Shown one piece after another: positions 53,682-62,749 of a stretch of 64,000 nucleotides of DNA; position 1 is the first letter of the stretch, and every line of letters begins with the position of its first letter. The notes under the pieces are model-generated. The model searched no databases and had not been told where the DNA came from. It saw only the letters and a list, made by a program, of their open reading frames with translations. Both the position numbers and the translations under genes were made by a program. The DNA is from SZUA-592 sp041556555 (lineage in GTDB: Bacteria > Pseudomonadota > Gammaproteobacteria > Eutrophobiales > Eutrophobiaceae), in the NCBI GenBank assembly GCA_041556555.1, contig JBFFIE010000002.1:62001-126000 (forward strand). Direction: 5' to 3'.

Positions 53682-54197
53682 TCAAATACTGGCACCACAT
53701 TGCTTAAAACGGCGTTTACTGAACAAAATTTCATGCGTATATTCCTGCCAGCTGTTCTCCACTATCATATCGTCGAGAAGACCTAATACAGTGTCTCTGT
53801 CCTTGCCGTGGATCATGCAAAACAGATTATATGGCCAATCCGGCAGTTTCCTCGGTCGGCGGTAACAAAGGGTCACAAACGGGTAATCTTTCATGAGAGC
53901 GGCAACATTATGGACGTTGCCATCGGGGATATTCCATACGGTCATGGCGTTGGCCCTGAAACCCAGTTCATGGTGCTTTACAATGATACCGAATCTTTTA
54001 ATCACCCCCCTTTCCACCATATTGCCGATACGCCTTATCACTTCATGTTCACTGACGCCGAGAGTCCTGGCGATTTCCTGGTAAGGTCTTTCTGTTAATG
54101 GCAATCCCTGACGTATTAATGAAACAAGCTGGCTGTCTGAAAAACTTCTGTTTTCAGAATCAACGTCGGTTATGGCATTATCAATATCTGTCAGCAT
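53682..54197 (-). CDS. nirL: Siroheme decarboxylase subunit NirL
   Basis: A 171-residue family member with the CYRRPRKLPDWPYNLFCMIHG core and an N-terminal extension of about 20 residues. It resembles NirH. Its start overlaps nirD by 7 bases. Confidence 0.88.
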   Translation of the reverse strand: MLTDIDNAITDVDSENRSFSDSQLVSLIRQGLPLTERPYQEIARTLGVSEHEVIRRIGNMVERGVIKRFGIIVKHHELGFRANAMTVWNIPDGNVHNVAALMKDYPFVTLCYRRPRKLPDWPYNLFCMIHGKDRDTVLGLLDDMIVENSWQEYTHEILFSKRRFKQCGASI

Positions 54198-54697
54198 CGC
54201 AAATCAAATCCCAGGTCAATATGATAGGCATCCAGTATTGGCAACCTGATCAGCATCATTCCTGTGCGAGTCTCTATATCATCAAGCACTTCATTTACAT
54301 GATGTTCATCCTTTCCATGGACAACAAACCATAAATTGAAATGATGTTCCCTCTCATAGTTATGATTCACCTCTTCATAGCCATTGATCATTTCGGCAAC
54401 TTCAAGAAGCATATCTTCCGGCACTTTCATGGCAGCAAGCAAACTTTTGTTAACCGAGTTAGGCTTGAATACCGGGCCAATACGGCTGACTGCCCCATCC
54501 TCCTGAAGCTTTTTCAATGTGTTCAGTAACTTAAGTGGATTGCAATTCAAATCACTTGCGATTTTATCAAACGGCTTTTCCTCCAACGGGAAATTCTTCT
54601 GGTAATTATTCAACAAGCACTTTTCCAGATGCGAAAATACGATTCCATCACCCTGTGCCTTGACTTCCAACAACCTGTTTTGTGCTTTACTGTTCAT
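54191..54697 (-). CDS. nirD: Siroheme decarboxylase subunit NirD
   Basis: A 168-residue family member with HNYEREHHFNLWFVV, the NirG-type core. In some bacteria NirD and NirL are fused. Here all four chains are separate genes in the order D-L-G-H, as in Pseudomonas. Confidence 0.88.
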   Translation of the reverse strand: MNSKAQNRLLEVKAQGDGIVFSHLEKCLLNNYQKNFPLEEKPFDKIASDLNCNPLKLLNTLKKLQEDGAVSRIGPVFKPNSVNKSLLAAMKVPEDMLLEVAEMINGYEEVNHNYEREHHFNLWFVVHGKDEHHVNEVLDDIETRTGMMLIRLPILDAYHIDLGFDLRC

Positions 54698-54708
54698 TAC
54701 CAGGATTT

Positions 54709-55893
54709 CTACAGACCGATCTTGTGCGCCCTGTTGGAAAAAAATATACCGCTCGGCTTGTCGGCTTCCAGCAAGCCAATTCTGTCAAATGTCATCGTGT
54801 TATAGATATTTACACGATCTTCGTCCCGGACAGATATCCATACTTCATCTCCCTGCGCGGTAAACTCCATGTGTAATACCGCCTTGCCCGGTTTCAGCCT
54901 CTTTACCACCGCAAGTTTTTTCACATCAATAATTTCGACATAGCTGTTGTTAGGAAATGCAAAATTCACCCAAACCTGCCTTCCGTCAGGACGTGCAATT
55001 GCAAAAACCGGTTGGCCATAGGTTGTTATTCTTGTTATCTCCTGCCAGTTATTCTTATCGATGACATGAACTGCGCGATGACCAATAGCGGGTATAAAAA
55101 GAAAATCACCGGCGACGGCCCATCCCTCCAGGTGCGGCATCTTGTATACCGGCAGTTCCTTTTCATCCTTGCCGTAATGCTGAAGTACACGCCGTACTCC
55201 GCGATCCAGATGCTGTAAATCAAGAACTGCAAGTCCGTTTTCACCGTAAAGCCCTGCTATATAATAGCGGCCATCCGGAGTAATCAGGGCATCATAAGGC
55301 TGCAATCCAATATTGGTGAATTTTCGTATTTCCGGTTGTTCGGTATCATCTAGATCAATTACCCAGATTTCGCCGGCATCATACAGGCTGGCAATGAACC
55401 GTTTACCCGGTGCGTCTACAAGGCCAACTACCCTTGAATATTCTGGATTACCTTCATCACTATAAATGGCTGGAATATCAACAACCGGTTCCAGTGTATC
55501 TGCAGTAAATACCCTGATACCTCCGGGTTCATAATTGGATGCAGCAACGTATTTGCCATCTCGGCTTATGGCCCCGCCGATACTGTTGCCGGCCTGCTTG
55601 ATACGTTTCTCGATATTACCGGTATGTAAATCAATCTTGGTCAACCCACCATCACGTCCAAAAACATATGCGTATTGTTCATCCCGGGAAAAAACAGCAG
55701 AGGCATGGGAAAGATCACCCATGCCATCAATATCAGCCAGGAGTATTCGCCTGGCAGTGTCTACTAGTTTTATGCTGCCGGTTGCACGTTCAATGATGAT
55801 TCCACGATTTGTTGTTTCCGGAGTAAGAGGATATGCTGAAACAACTGTAAACAAGGAAAAATAAACGAGGATATTGATCGTGATATTTTTCAT
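54709..55893 (-). CDS. nirF: NirF, heme d1 biosynthesis protein
   Basis: A 394-residue periplasmic propeller similar to the d1 domain of NirS but without the cytochrome c domain (YAYVFGRDGGLTKIDLHTGN and SVRDEDRVNIYNTMTF blades). NirF binds the heme d1 precursor. The signal peptide ends near VVSAYPLTP without a lipobox cysteine, so this copy looks soluble, unlike the lipoprotein described in Pseudomonas. Confidence 0.9.
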   Translation of the reverse strand: MKNITINILVYFSLFTVVSAYPLTPETTNRGIIIERATGSIKLVDTARRILLADIDGMGDLSHASAVFSRDEQYAYVFGRDGGLTKIDLHTGNIEKRIKQAGNSIGGAISRDGKYVAASNYEPGGIRVFTADTLEPVVDIPAIYSDEGNPEYSRVVGLVDAPGKRFIASLYDAGEIWVIDLDDTEQPEIRKFTNIGLQPYDALITPDGRYYIAGLYGENGLAVLDLQHLDRGVRRVLQHYGKDEKELPVYKMPHLEGWAVAGDFLFIPAIGHRAVHVIDKNNWQEITRITTYGQPVFAIARPDGRQVWVNFAFPNNSYVEIIDVKKLAVVKRLKPGKAVLHMEFTAQGDEVWISVRDEDRVNIYNTMTFDRIGLLEADKPSGIFFSNRAHKIGL

Positions 55894-55905
55894 TCAAAAC
55901 TCCCT

Positions 55906-56265
55906 TTAAAAACCGCCTTTAAGTAGCTTCACTATCCAGCGAATTTCTTCATCCTTTAAAACTCTTTCCCATGGTGGCATGGGGGTGCCTTTGACACCGT
56001 CCCGGATAATATTGAATAAATCTTCAGGTAATCTGTTTTCGAGTGCCTTTTCTGTTAATGGCGGTCCCAGACCACCGTTGCGAGTCAGTCCGTGACAGGA
56101 ACCACAATCGTGTTCAACCATGTAGCGGAGTTGATTCTGTCTCGAGGAAGTTACATCCGCTACAGCGGGACAGCTGACAAGGAAAAGCAATACCACTGCT
56201 ACCCGACGGAAAGTCTCTCTTTGTATACTCAGGTAAAAGCAGCCATTCCCACATACCTTATACAT
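55906..56265 (-). CDS. nirC: NirC, c-type cytochrome of the nir cluster
   Basis: A 119-residue monoheme cytochrome c with the site CGSCHGLTRNGG and Met ligand in GTPMPPWERV. It has a signal peptide (VAVVLLFLVSCPAVA). NirC can pass electrons to NirS and has a role in d1 maturation. The ATG at 56265 was preferred to a TTG at 56277 overlapping the nirS stop. Confidence 0.87.
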   Translation of the reverse strand: MYKVCGNGCFYLSIQRETFRRVAVVLLFLVSCPAVADVTSSRQNQLRYMVEHDCGSCHGLTRNGGLGPPLTEKALENRLPEDLFNIIRDGVKGTPMPPWERVLKDEEIRWIVKLLKGGF

Positions 56266-56273
56266 CGCATAAA

Positions 56274-58007
56274 TCAATAAACATCATGTTGGGTATTGTA
56301 GACGTTGAACTTGCCCGTTGGTGTGATCAGTCGATCATCCTTGATGACGCGTTTCAATTTACGCGTCTTGTCATCAACAATCACTATAGCTGACTGCTGC
56401 TCCTTGCCATTCCAGACAGAAAACCAGACCTCGTCACCTGCCTTGTTGTATTCCGGATGTACAACACGTTTTGGTCCCTCGCCTACATCGGCCCATTCGG
56501 CAATTGGCAGGACCTCATAACCTGCTTCCGGATTATTAATATCAAATACCACGATTGACTGGCTTATTTTTGGATCAGGATTTAGCGGCGTATCAACCCA
56601 GAGATTGTTTGATTTGGGATGTGTTTTAATAAAAAGCGAACCTCCGCCCTGTCCGTCAAGGACACGTACAACCTTCCAGGCATGCTCGGGATGGTTGACA
56701 GGGTCAGTTCCGATAAAAGTAACATGCTGATTACCCAAGGCACTGGTTGCCCACACAGGCCCGTATTTGGGATCGATAAAATTGGCACCTCTACCTGGAT
56801 GAGGTATCTCATGCACCTCTAGGAGTGCCTCGAGTTCCCTTTCCTTGGAATCCACGACCGCTATCCTGTTCGATTTATTCGCCGCAGTCAGAAAATAGCG
56901 TTTAGTTGAATCCCATCCACCATCATGCAGATACAGCGCAGATTCGATTGAAGTGATCTTTAGGTTTTTCAGATCCTCATAATTGACCAGCAATACTTTT
57001 CCTGTTTCCTTGACGTTTACAATAAATTCAGGATGCTGGTGTGAAGCGACAATTGCCGCCACCCTGGGTTCGGGATGATATTCCTGGGTGTCGACTGTCA
57101 TGCCCCTTGTCGAGACAATTTTCAGTGGCTTGAGTGTGTCTCCTTCCATGACGACATATTGGGGTGGCCAGTAAGTACCGGCTATTGCAAATTTGTCTTC
57201 ATATCCCTTGTACTTGGAAGTTTCCACTGAGCGTGCTTCAAGACCTGATTTGATTACTGCAACGGTATCTGGTTTTTCCATCCAGAGATCGATGAGATTG
57301 ATTTTTGCATCACGGCCTATCACATAAAGATATCTGCCAGAGGATGAAAGTCTTGATATATGCACTGCATAACCTGTTTTTATAATATTGACTATTTCCT
57401 TTGTATCACCGTCAATCAATGCTATTTGTCCGCTGTCACGCAGCGTTACGGAAAACAGGTTATCGAGGTTGAGATCATTCATTGCTTTGGTCGGCCGCTT
57501 CTCAACAGGAACCACTAATTCCCATGATTCCATCATTTCCGGCATTCCCCATTCTGGAGGCAGTGGAGGTTCATGCTGGATATAACGGGCCATCAAGTCG
57601 ACTTCTTCAGGAGTCAATTCGCCGGAAGAACCCCAATTGGGCATGCCCGCGGGGGAGCCGTAATTAATAAAAACTTTCAGGTATTCCGTCCCGCGTTTTT
57701 GAGTGATATCAGGGGTTAATGGTTTGCCGGTAGCGCCCTTGCGAAGAACCCCGTGACACCCTGCACAACGCTGAAAAAAAATCTGCTTGGCCTTGTCGAA
57801 TTCTTCTTGTGTTACAGGAGGAGCTCCAGGAGTGATCACCTGTTTGGCCGATTCAATGGGAGAAGGGGCGCCCTGATATGCTGTCTCCGGTTTTTCCGGA
57901 GAGGCATGTCGCTCGCCTTCTTCAGCGAATGAAGTTGCCGGGTGCAGAACAAAGAGGATTAATACTGCAAGCAGCCTGAATAGCGTTGAAATACGGTGAA
58001 TATTCAT
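56274..58007 (-). CDS. nirS: Cytochrome cd1 nitrite reductase
   Basis: The respiratory nitrite reductase that makes NO from nitrite in the periplasm. The 577-residue protein has a signal peptide, a cytochrome c domain with heme site CAGCH (Cys81, Cys84, His85), and the d1 propeller with axial His216 in TGYAVHISRL. The active-site histidines are in SHQHPEF (about 323-325) and LHDGGWD (361). All are present, so it should be functional. It is the first gene of the minus-strand nir run and has an FNR-type site upstream. Confidence 0.96.
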   Translation of the reverse strand: MNIHRISTLFRLLAVLILFVLHPATSFAEEGERHASPEKPETAYQGAPSPIESAKQVITPGAPPVTQEEFDKAKQIFFQRCAGCHGVLRKGATGKPLTPDITQKRGTEYLKVFINYGSPAGMPNWGSSGELTPEEVDLMARYIQHEPPLPPEWGMPEMMESWELVVPVEKRPTKAMNDLNLDNLFSVTLRDSGQIALIDGDTKEIVNIIKTGYAVHISRLSSSGRYLYVIGRDAKINLIDLWMEKPDTVAVIKSGLEARSVETSKYKGYEDKFAIAGTYWPPQYVVMEGDTLKPLKIVSTRGMTVDTQEYHPEPRVAAIVASHQHPEFIVNVKETGKVLLVNYEDLKNLKITSIESALYLHDGGWDSTKRYFLTAANKSNRIAVVDSKERELEALLEVHEIPHPGRGANFIDPKYGPVWATSALGNQHVTFIGTDPVNHPEHAWKVVRVLDGQGGGSLFIKTHPKSNNLWVDTPLNPDPKISQSIVVFDINNPEAGYEVLPIAEWADVGEGPKRVVHPEYNKAGDEVWFSVWNGKEQQSAIVIVDDKTRKLKRVIKDDRLITPTGKFNVYNTQHDVY

Positions 58008-58069
58008 CCGGGCCTCCTAGTTACACTTTTTTCCATTTGAAAGTGTATGGGCCCCGGCAATTAATGACA

Positions 58070-58083
58070 TTGATCTATATCAA
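58070..58083. promoter_or_regulatory. FNR/DNR-type operator before nirS
   Basis: TTGATCTATATCAA is a perfect TTGAT-N4-ATCAA palindrome centred about 70 bases upstream of the nirS start. It is the same type of site, at the same distance, as the one before the NO reductase operon, pointing to joint control. Confidence 0.82.
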
Positions 58084-58408
58084 TAATTGCTTCATTACAA
58101 ATAATGTATTTTTAAATTAATTATCTATCTGATTATAAAAGACTTCTGTGAACCATAATGCCCGGTAAAGCCTGCCGTTTATCTGAGTACAGGGCAGATA
58201 TTTTCGTATGTCATGCAAATATTCCTGATTAACAATTTGCCCTTGGGTATAACACTTATTTCATCAGCTCCGGCGCTTTGTGATCGCAGCACCTGAATCC
58301 GCAGGCTTGCGATCTGCAAAATTACGGCCGGGAGGTTGGCCTAGTAGTGTGAATTTTTTACATCTGTGAGAGCTGTATTGCGGTTCTAAGGGGATTTCTG
58401 GTCTCGAT
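58084..58408. other. AT-rich gap at the trpE-nirS junction with a hairpin
   Basis: About 325 bases with no convincing gene. The part near nirS is AT-rich. Near trpE lies a hairpin of GATCGCA (58282-58288) with TGCGATC (58308-58314), with an inner CCTG/CAGG pair. It has no U-run, so it is at best a weak transcription end. This is the right end of the inserted region. Confidence 0.45.
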
Positions 58409-59893
58409 TCAGGCCTTGTTAGTGTAATCCAAGCCATTTTCTGCCATGCCAACAGCACGGAATATGGCCCTGCCCTTGTTCATGGTTTCATCCCATTCAT
58501 TTCGGGGAACCGAATCTGCAACTATACCTGCACCAGCTTGAATATGCAGGGTATTCCCTTTTATTACAGCGGTACGAATTGCAATCGCTGTATCCATATT
58601 GCCGGCCCAGGAGAGATAGCCTACCGCGCCGGCATAAACACCGCGTTTCACCGGTTCCAGTTCATCAATAATTTCCATGGCCCGAATCTTGGGAGCGCCT
58701 GATACGGTCCCGGCCGGGAAGGTGGCACGCAATACATCCATGGCAGAATAATCATTTTTCAGCGTACCTGTAACGTTGGAAACTATGTGCATCACATGAG
58801 AATAGCGCTCGATAATCATTTTATCCGTCACAGTCACTGTCCCGGTTTGCGCTACACGACCGACGTCGTTACGTCCCAGGTCAATCAGCATCAAGTGTTC
58901 AGCAAGTTCCTTGGGGTCAGCCAACAATTCTCTCTCAAGATCAAGGTCTTCTTTCTCGGAACTGCCACGTGGTCTGGTACCTGCTATCGGCCTCACGGTA
59001 ACGATATTATCCTCCAGCCGGACCAGGATTTCCGGCGAGGATCCAACGATCTGGAAATCATCCAGGTCCATATAAAACATATAAGGAGAAGGGTTCAGGC
59101 AACGCAATGCACGGTAGAGATTTATAGGAGGCGCTGAAAACGGTATGGATAGTCTTTGAGACAACACAACCTGCATTACATCGCCTTCTACGATGTAGTC
59201 CTTGATACGGCATACTGCCTGTTCAAAATTATTCTGGGTAAAACCGGAGACAAAATCATCTTCGTTGACTTCTCTGGCAGAATGCTCATGATGTTCAATA
59301 GTGCTTTCATTTAGTCGGTCAACGATTTCATCAAGCGTATTTTCAGCCTTGTTATAGGCATTTTCATCTTCACTATCAGCATGAACAATGACAAACATTT
59401 TCCCTGCAAGATTATCGAATACCACCAATTGATCTGAAACCATCAGCAAAATATCAGGGCATTGCAAGGGATCCTCTTTATTTCCGTCCAGTTTTGGTTC
59501 TATATATCTTATCGTGTCATAAGCAAAATACCCTACCAGCCCGCCTGCAAAGCGGGGAATACCCGTAAGCGCAGGCACACGATATTCGTTCATATAATTT
59601 TCAATGACCTGGAGAGGATCTTCTGATTCTTCTTCGTGTATGATCTTGCTGTTTTTTTCTATGGTGATCTTGCTTCCATAGACCTTGAGCAAGGTGTGGG
59701 ATGCGAGACCAATAATCGAATAGCGACCCCATTTTTCTCCACCTTGCACTGATTCAAACAGGTAGGTGTATGGTTCATTAGCCAGTTTCATATAAGCGCT
59801 GAGTGGTGTTTCCAGATCTGCCAGAACTTCACGCATGATGGGAATGCGGTTGTAATTTTTTGCTACGAGCTGGTTATATAATTCAGGAGTCAT
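58409..59893 (-). CDS. trpE: Anthranilate synthase component I
   Basis: Converts chorismate to anthranilate with TrpG. The 494-residue protein has the tryptophan-binding FES motif near residue 48 (YTYLFESVQGG), RPIAGTRPRGSS, and the active-site GTVSGAPKIRAMEI. It overlaps gph by 4 bases. It is cut off from its usual next gene trpG by the denitrification region. Confidence 0.97.
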   Translation of the reverse strand: MTPELYNQLVAKNYNRIPIMREVLADLETPLSAYMKLANEPYTYLFESVQGGEKWGRYSIIGLASHTLLKVYGSKITIEKNSKIIHEEESEDPLQVIENYMNEYRVPALTGIPRFAGGLVGYFAYDTIRYIEPKLDGNKEDPLQCPDILLMVSDQLVVFDNLAGKMFVIVHADSEDENAYNKAENTLDEIVDRLNESTIEHHEHSAREVNEDDFVSGFTQNNFEQAVCRIKDYIVEGDVMQVVLSQRLSIPFSAPPINLYRALRCLNPSPYMFYMDLDDFQIVGSSPEILVRLEDNIVTVRPIAGTRPRGSSEKEDLDLERELLADPKELAEHLMLIDLGRNDVGRVAQTGTVTVTDKMIIERYSHVMHIVSNVTGTLKNDYSAMDVLRATFPAGTVSGAPKIRAMEIIDELEPVKRGVYAGAVGYLSWAGNMDTAIAIRTAVIKGNTLHIQAGAGIVADSVPRNEWDETMNKGRAIFRAVGMAENGLDYTNKA

Positions 59894-60573
59894 GTGTTGC
59901 AGTTTCTCATAAGAACAGGCAATTGCGACAGTGAATCCATTACCATGTCCGGTTTTGCTTCACGAATATCCCGGCCATGGTTATAACCATATGTCACAGC
60001 CAGTGACTTGAAGCCGGCGGCGCGGGCCGCTTCCATGTCGCTGAAAGAGTCTCCAACCATCAGGCAGTTTCCCGGATTGACTCCAAAGTAATCTGCAGCA
60101 TGCAGCAAGGGAAGTGGATCCGGTTTTTTTCTTGGCAATGTGTCACCACAAATAATTATACCGAAGTGTTTATCGATCCCCAGCGTACTTAAAACGATAT
60201 GGGTATACTTTTCCGCCTTGTTGGTTACGCAACCCAAGCTGTATTGATTTTCTTTGAGATAAAGCAGGCAATCCTCTGCGCCCTCATAAAAAGTGGTGCG
60301 CCTGCAGGCATTATTCAGATAAATATCTGAAAAAATGGCAAATGCCTTCTCATACAAATCCGGCTCTGGCTCGGCGTTCATGTCACCTGTCAGCGCACGC
60401 TTAACCAGCCGGCGTATGCCATTTCCTATCCAGGTTCTGATCTTGGCTTCACCACAAGGGGGCCTGCCGATGGATCTCATCATGTTGTCGATGGACCATG
60501 CCAGGTCTGGCACAGAATCTACCAGCGTACCATCGAGATCAAACAGGATCATTTCCGGGTGATTCAATGACAT
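59890..60573 (-). CDS. gph: Phosphoglycolate phosphatase
   Basis: A 227-residue HAD-family phosphatase with the nucleophile motif FDLDGTLVDS, a helical cap, the second motif TNKAEKY and the acidic VGDSFSDMEAARAAG. Gph clears 2-phosphoglycolate from DNA repair or photorespiration-like oxygenase action. It is coupled to trpE by a 4-base overlap. Confidence 0.94.
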   Translation of the reverse strand: MSLNHPEMILFDLDGTLVDSVPDLAWSIDNMMRSIGRPPCGEAKIRTWIGNGIRRLVKRALTGDMNAEPEPDLYEKAFAIFSDIYLNNACRRTTFYEGAEDCLLYLKENQYSLGCVTNKAEKYTHIVLSTLGIDKHFGIIICGDTLPRKKPDPLPLLHAADYFGVNPGNCLMVGDSFSDMEAARAAGFKSLAVTYGYNHGRDIREAKPDMVMDSLSQLPVLMRNCNT

Positions 60574-60599
60574 GCTGTGTAACCGAAGAAAGGAACGAT

Positions 60600-61277
60600 T
60601 TAAATGCTTTGGACCTTGTCCAGTTCTTCACGAATTTTATTAATGGTCTGAAGATAGTCCTTGCTGCCAAAGATGGCAGAACCGGCAACGAAGGTATCGG
60701 CACCGGCTTCAGCGATTTCTCGAATGTTGTCAGCTTTAACGCCACCATCAATCTCCAGGCGAATGTCAAAATTTGAATCATCAATCAACTTTCGGGCCAG
60801 CCGCAGTTTCTCCAGACTGGATCGAATAAACGATTGACCACCAAATCCTGGATTCACCGACATCAACAGGATCATATCGATCTTGTCCATTACATGCTGC
60901 AGATAATGCAGCGGAGTGGCCGGGTTAAAAACCAGCCCGGACTTGCAGCCATGATCCCGGATCATTTGCAAGGTTCTGTCGATGTGCTCAGAGGCCTCCG
61001 GGTGAAAGGTAATGATTGAAGAGCCTGCCTTGGCAAAATCCGGAATGATTCGATCTACCGGCTTGATCATCAGGTGAACATCAAGAGGCGCCTTGATCCC
61101 GTAGTCCCGCAGGGCCTGGACGACAACAGGCCCAAACGTCAGATTGGGCACGTAATGATTATCCATTACGTCCACATGCACCATATCGGCACCGGCCTCC
61201 AGAACGCGGGCTGTATCTTCCCCAAGCCGGGCCAAATCAGCCGACAATATCGAAGGGGCAATCAGGTAATCTTTCAT
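60600..61277 (-). CDS. rpe: Ribulose-phosphate 3-epimerase
   Basis: A 225-residue TIM-barrel epimerase of the pentose phosphate pathway and the Calvin cycle: HVDVMDNHYVPNLTFG and DVHLMIKPVDR early on, then GFGGQSFI and EIDGGVKADNI near the C-terminus. It is the first gene of the rpe-gph-trpE run, divergent from the DUF3530 gene. Confidence 0.96.
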   Translation of the reverse strand: MKDYLIAPSILSADLARLGEDTARVLEAGADMVHVDVMDNHYVPNLTFGPVVVQALRDYGIKAPLDVHLMIKPVDRIIPDFAKAGSSIITFHPEASEHIDRTLQMIRDHGCKSGLVFNPATPLHYLQHVMDKIDMILLMSVNPGFGGQSFIRSSLEKLRLARKLIDDSNFDIRLEIDGGVKADNIREIAEAGADTFVAGSAIFGSKDYLQTINKIREELDKVQSI

Positions 61278-61384
61278 AAAAAATCAGTATCTTGCGGGGT
61301 CTCTGTTGAGCACGCACTTTACCCGATCACGGCCATGAGCGCTACTTGCTGGCGCGGATGCCAGTGATTTTTTATCATCGCTGG

Positions 61385-62242
61385 ATGACTGTGAATCTGC
61401 GATCCCTGTCTGGTTATCTGTTTTGCTTTAGTCTCGCTGCAAGCGTTGCAGCAGCAGTTGTTTCTGATTACAACAGGGAGAAGGAAATCGGTAACCGGTT
61501 GCAACGGGATCTGTCATTGGGTGATATCGTGTGGCTGGAAACCGGCAAGACAGACAAGACCTTTCCTGCCCTTGTAACTTTTCCCGGGATAGAGAAGGAA
61601 CAGCAAAGCCAAAAGGCCGTCATACTGGTGCACGGAATGGGTGGTCACCCCGACTGGCCTGATGTGATATCACCGCTAAGAAGACACTTTTATGAAAGGG
61701 GTAATACCAGCCTGTCATTACAAATGCCAATATTGGCTGCCGGAAGGCCCTATGAAGAATATGGACAAACCATCGTCGCAGCCATGGAAAGGCTCCGTCA
61801 GGGTATCCGTTATTTAAGGAATATCGGTTATGATCAAATCTATATAGTGGGTTATGGTTTTGGCGCCACGACTGCGGCCGCTTTCCTGGACACCGAACCG
61901 AATACCAGTGTGAGGGCCTTTATCGGGATCAGCATTCTCTCGCAGAAATATCTTAAGCCCCGGCCTAATATCAATCGCTACCTGCAGAGTATTACGATAC
62001 CGGTACTGGATGTCTATGCCGAGCATGATCTGAGAAGCATCCGCGAAACGGCGACAGAGAGGAAAACAGCCGCCAGAAAGAATAAACAGACCCGCTATTC
62101 TCAATTAATGGTTGATAAAGCCGGCCATACTTTCACTGATAACACAGACAAGTTAATTGCCAGCATCGATGACTGGCTGCAGAGAGTGGAATTTGCTGCA
62201 AGAATAAAAGACATGAAAATAAGGACAAAAGACCGCCAGTAG
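61385..62242 (+). CDS. DUF3530 alpha/beta-hydrolase-like protein
   Basis: A 285-residue exported protein with a signal peptide (LSGYLFCFSLAASVAA) and an alpha/beta-hydrolase fold (VILVHGMGGHPDW oxyanion strand, AGHTF possible His). The nucleophile elbow reads GYGFG, with Gly where Ser is usual, so it may be a non-enzymatic or altered member. The start at 61385 was preferred to 61346 because the signal peptide then begins properly. Confidence 0.78.
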   Translation: MTVNLRSLSGYLFCFSLAASVAAAVVSDYNREKEIGNRLQRDLSLGDIVWLETGKTDKTFPALVTFPGIEKEQQSQKAVILVHGMGGHPDWPDVISPLRRHFYERGNTSLSLQMPILAAGRPYEEYGQTIVAAMERLRQGIRYLRNIGYDQIYIVGYGFGATTAAAFLDTEPNTSVRAFIGISILSQKYLKPRPNINRYLQSITIPVLDVYAEHDLRSIRETATERKTAARKNKQTRYSQLMVDKAGHTFTDNTDKLIASIDDWLQRVEFAARIKDMKIRTKDRQ

Positions 62243-62320
62243 AATTTATTATATTATTTATTGAGACATATGTCTTGTCATCACTCAACTGTTAGACATA
62301 TAAAGTCAAGGGGGTGAGAT

Positions 62321-62689
62321 ATGAATCAGGAAGTGGAGAATGTTGCAGAACCTGGAAAGGATGAAAGAACCTGGGGAATGTTATGTCACCTGGTTGCATT
62401 CTCCGGGCTTATTGTCCCGTTTGGCGCCATCATCGGGCCGCTAATTATCTGGCTGATCAAGAAAGACGAAATGCCCTTTGTAGATGACCAGGGCAAGGAG
62501 TCCCTGAATTTCCAGCTGACGATGTTTATTGCGGTGATCATCACTTTCATTCTTTGTTTTGTAATTATTGGTTGGTTGATAGCGCCAGTACTCATTGTTT
62601 ATTACCTGATTGTGCTCATCATTGCCAGTATCAAGGCAAACGATGGAATACGCTACCGTTATCCTTACACTATCAGGTTTTTAAAATAA
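62321..62689 (+). CDS. DUF4870 (Tic20-like) membrane protein
   Basis: A 122-residue membrane protein with three to four hydrophobic helices and the DUF4870 opening ERTWGMLCHLVAFSGLI. DUF4870 proteins are common; their function is unknown. It has a clear GGGGTGAG site. It is a single gene. Confidence 0.85.
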   Translation: MNQEVENVAEPGKDERTWGMLCHLVAFSGLIVPFGAIIGPLIIWLIKKDEMPFVDDQGKESLNFQLTMFIAVIITFILCFVIIGWLIAPVLIVYYLIVLIIASIKANDGIRYRYPYTIRFLK

Positions 62690-62749
62690 TAATATGTTAA
62701 GCACAGAAGAATCCATGGCAGTAATTCGATATATGGAAACCCCTCGGGA

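Noticed and set aside
58264..58458. A 64-codon minus-strand frame after trpE
   Set aside because: It starts inside trpE out of frame and covers a hairpin-bearing gap with no conserved features.
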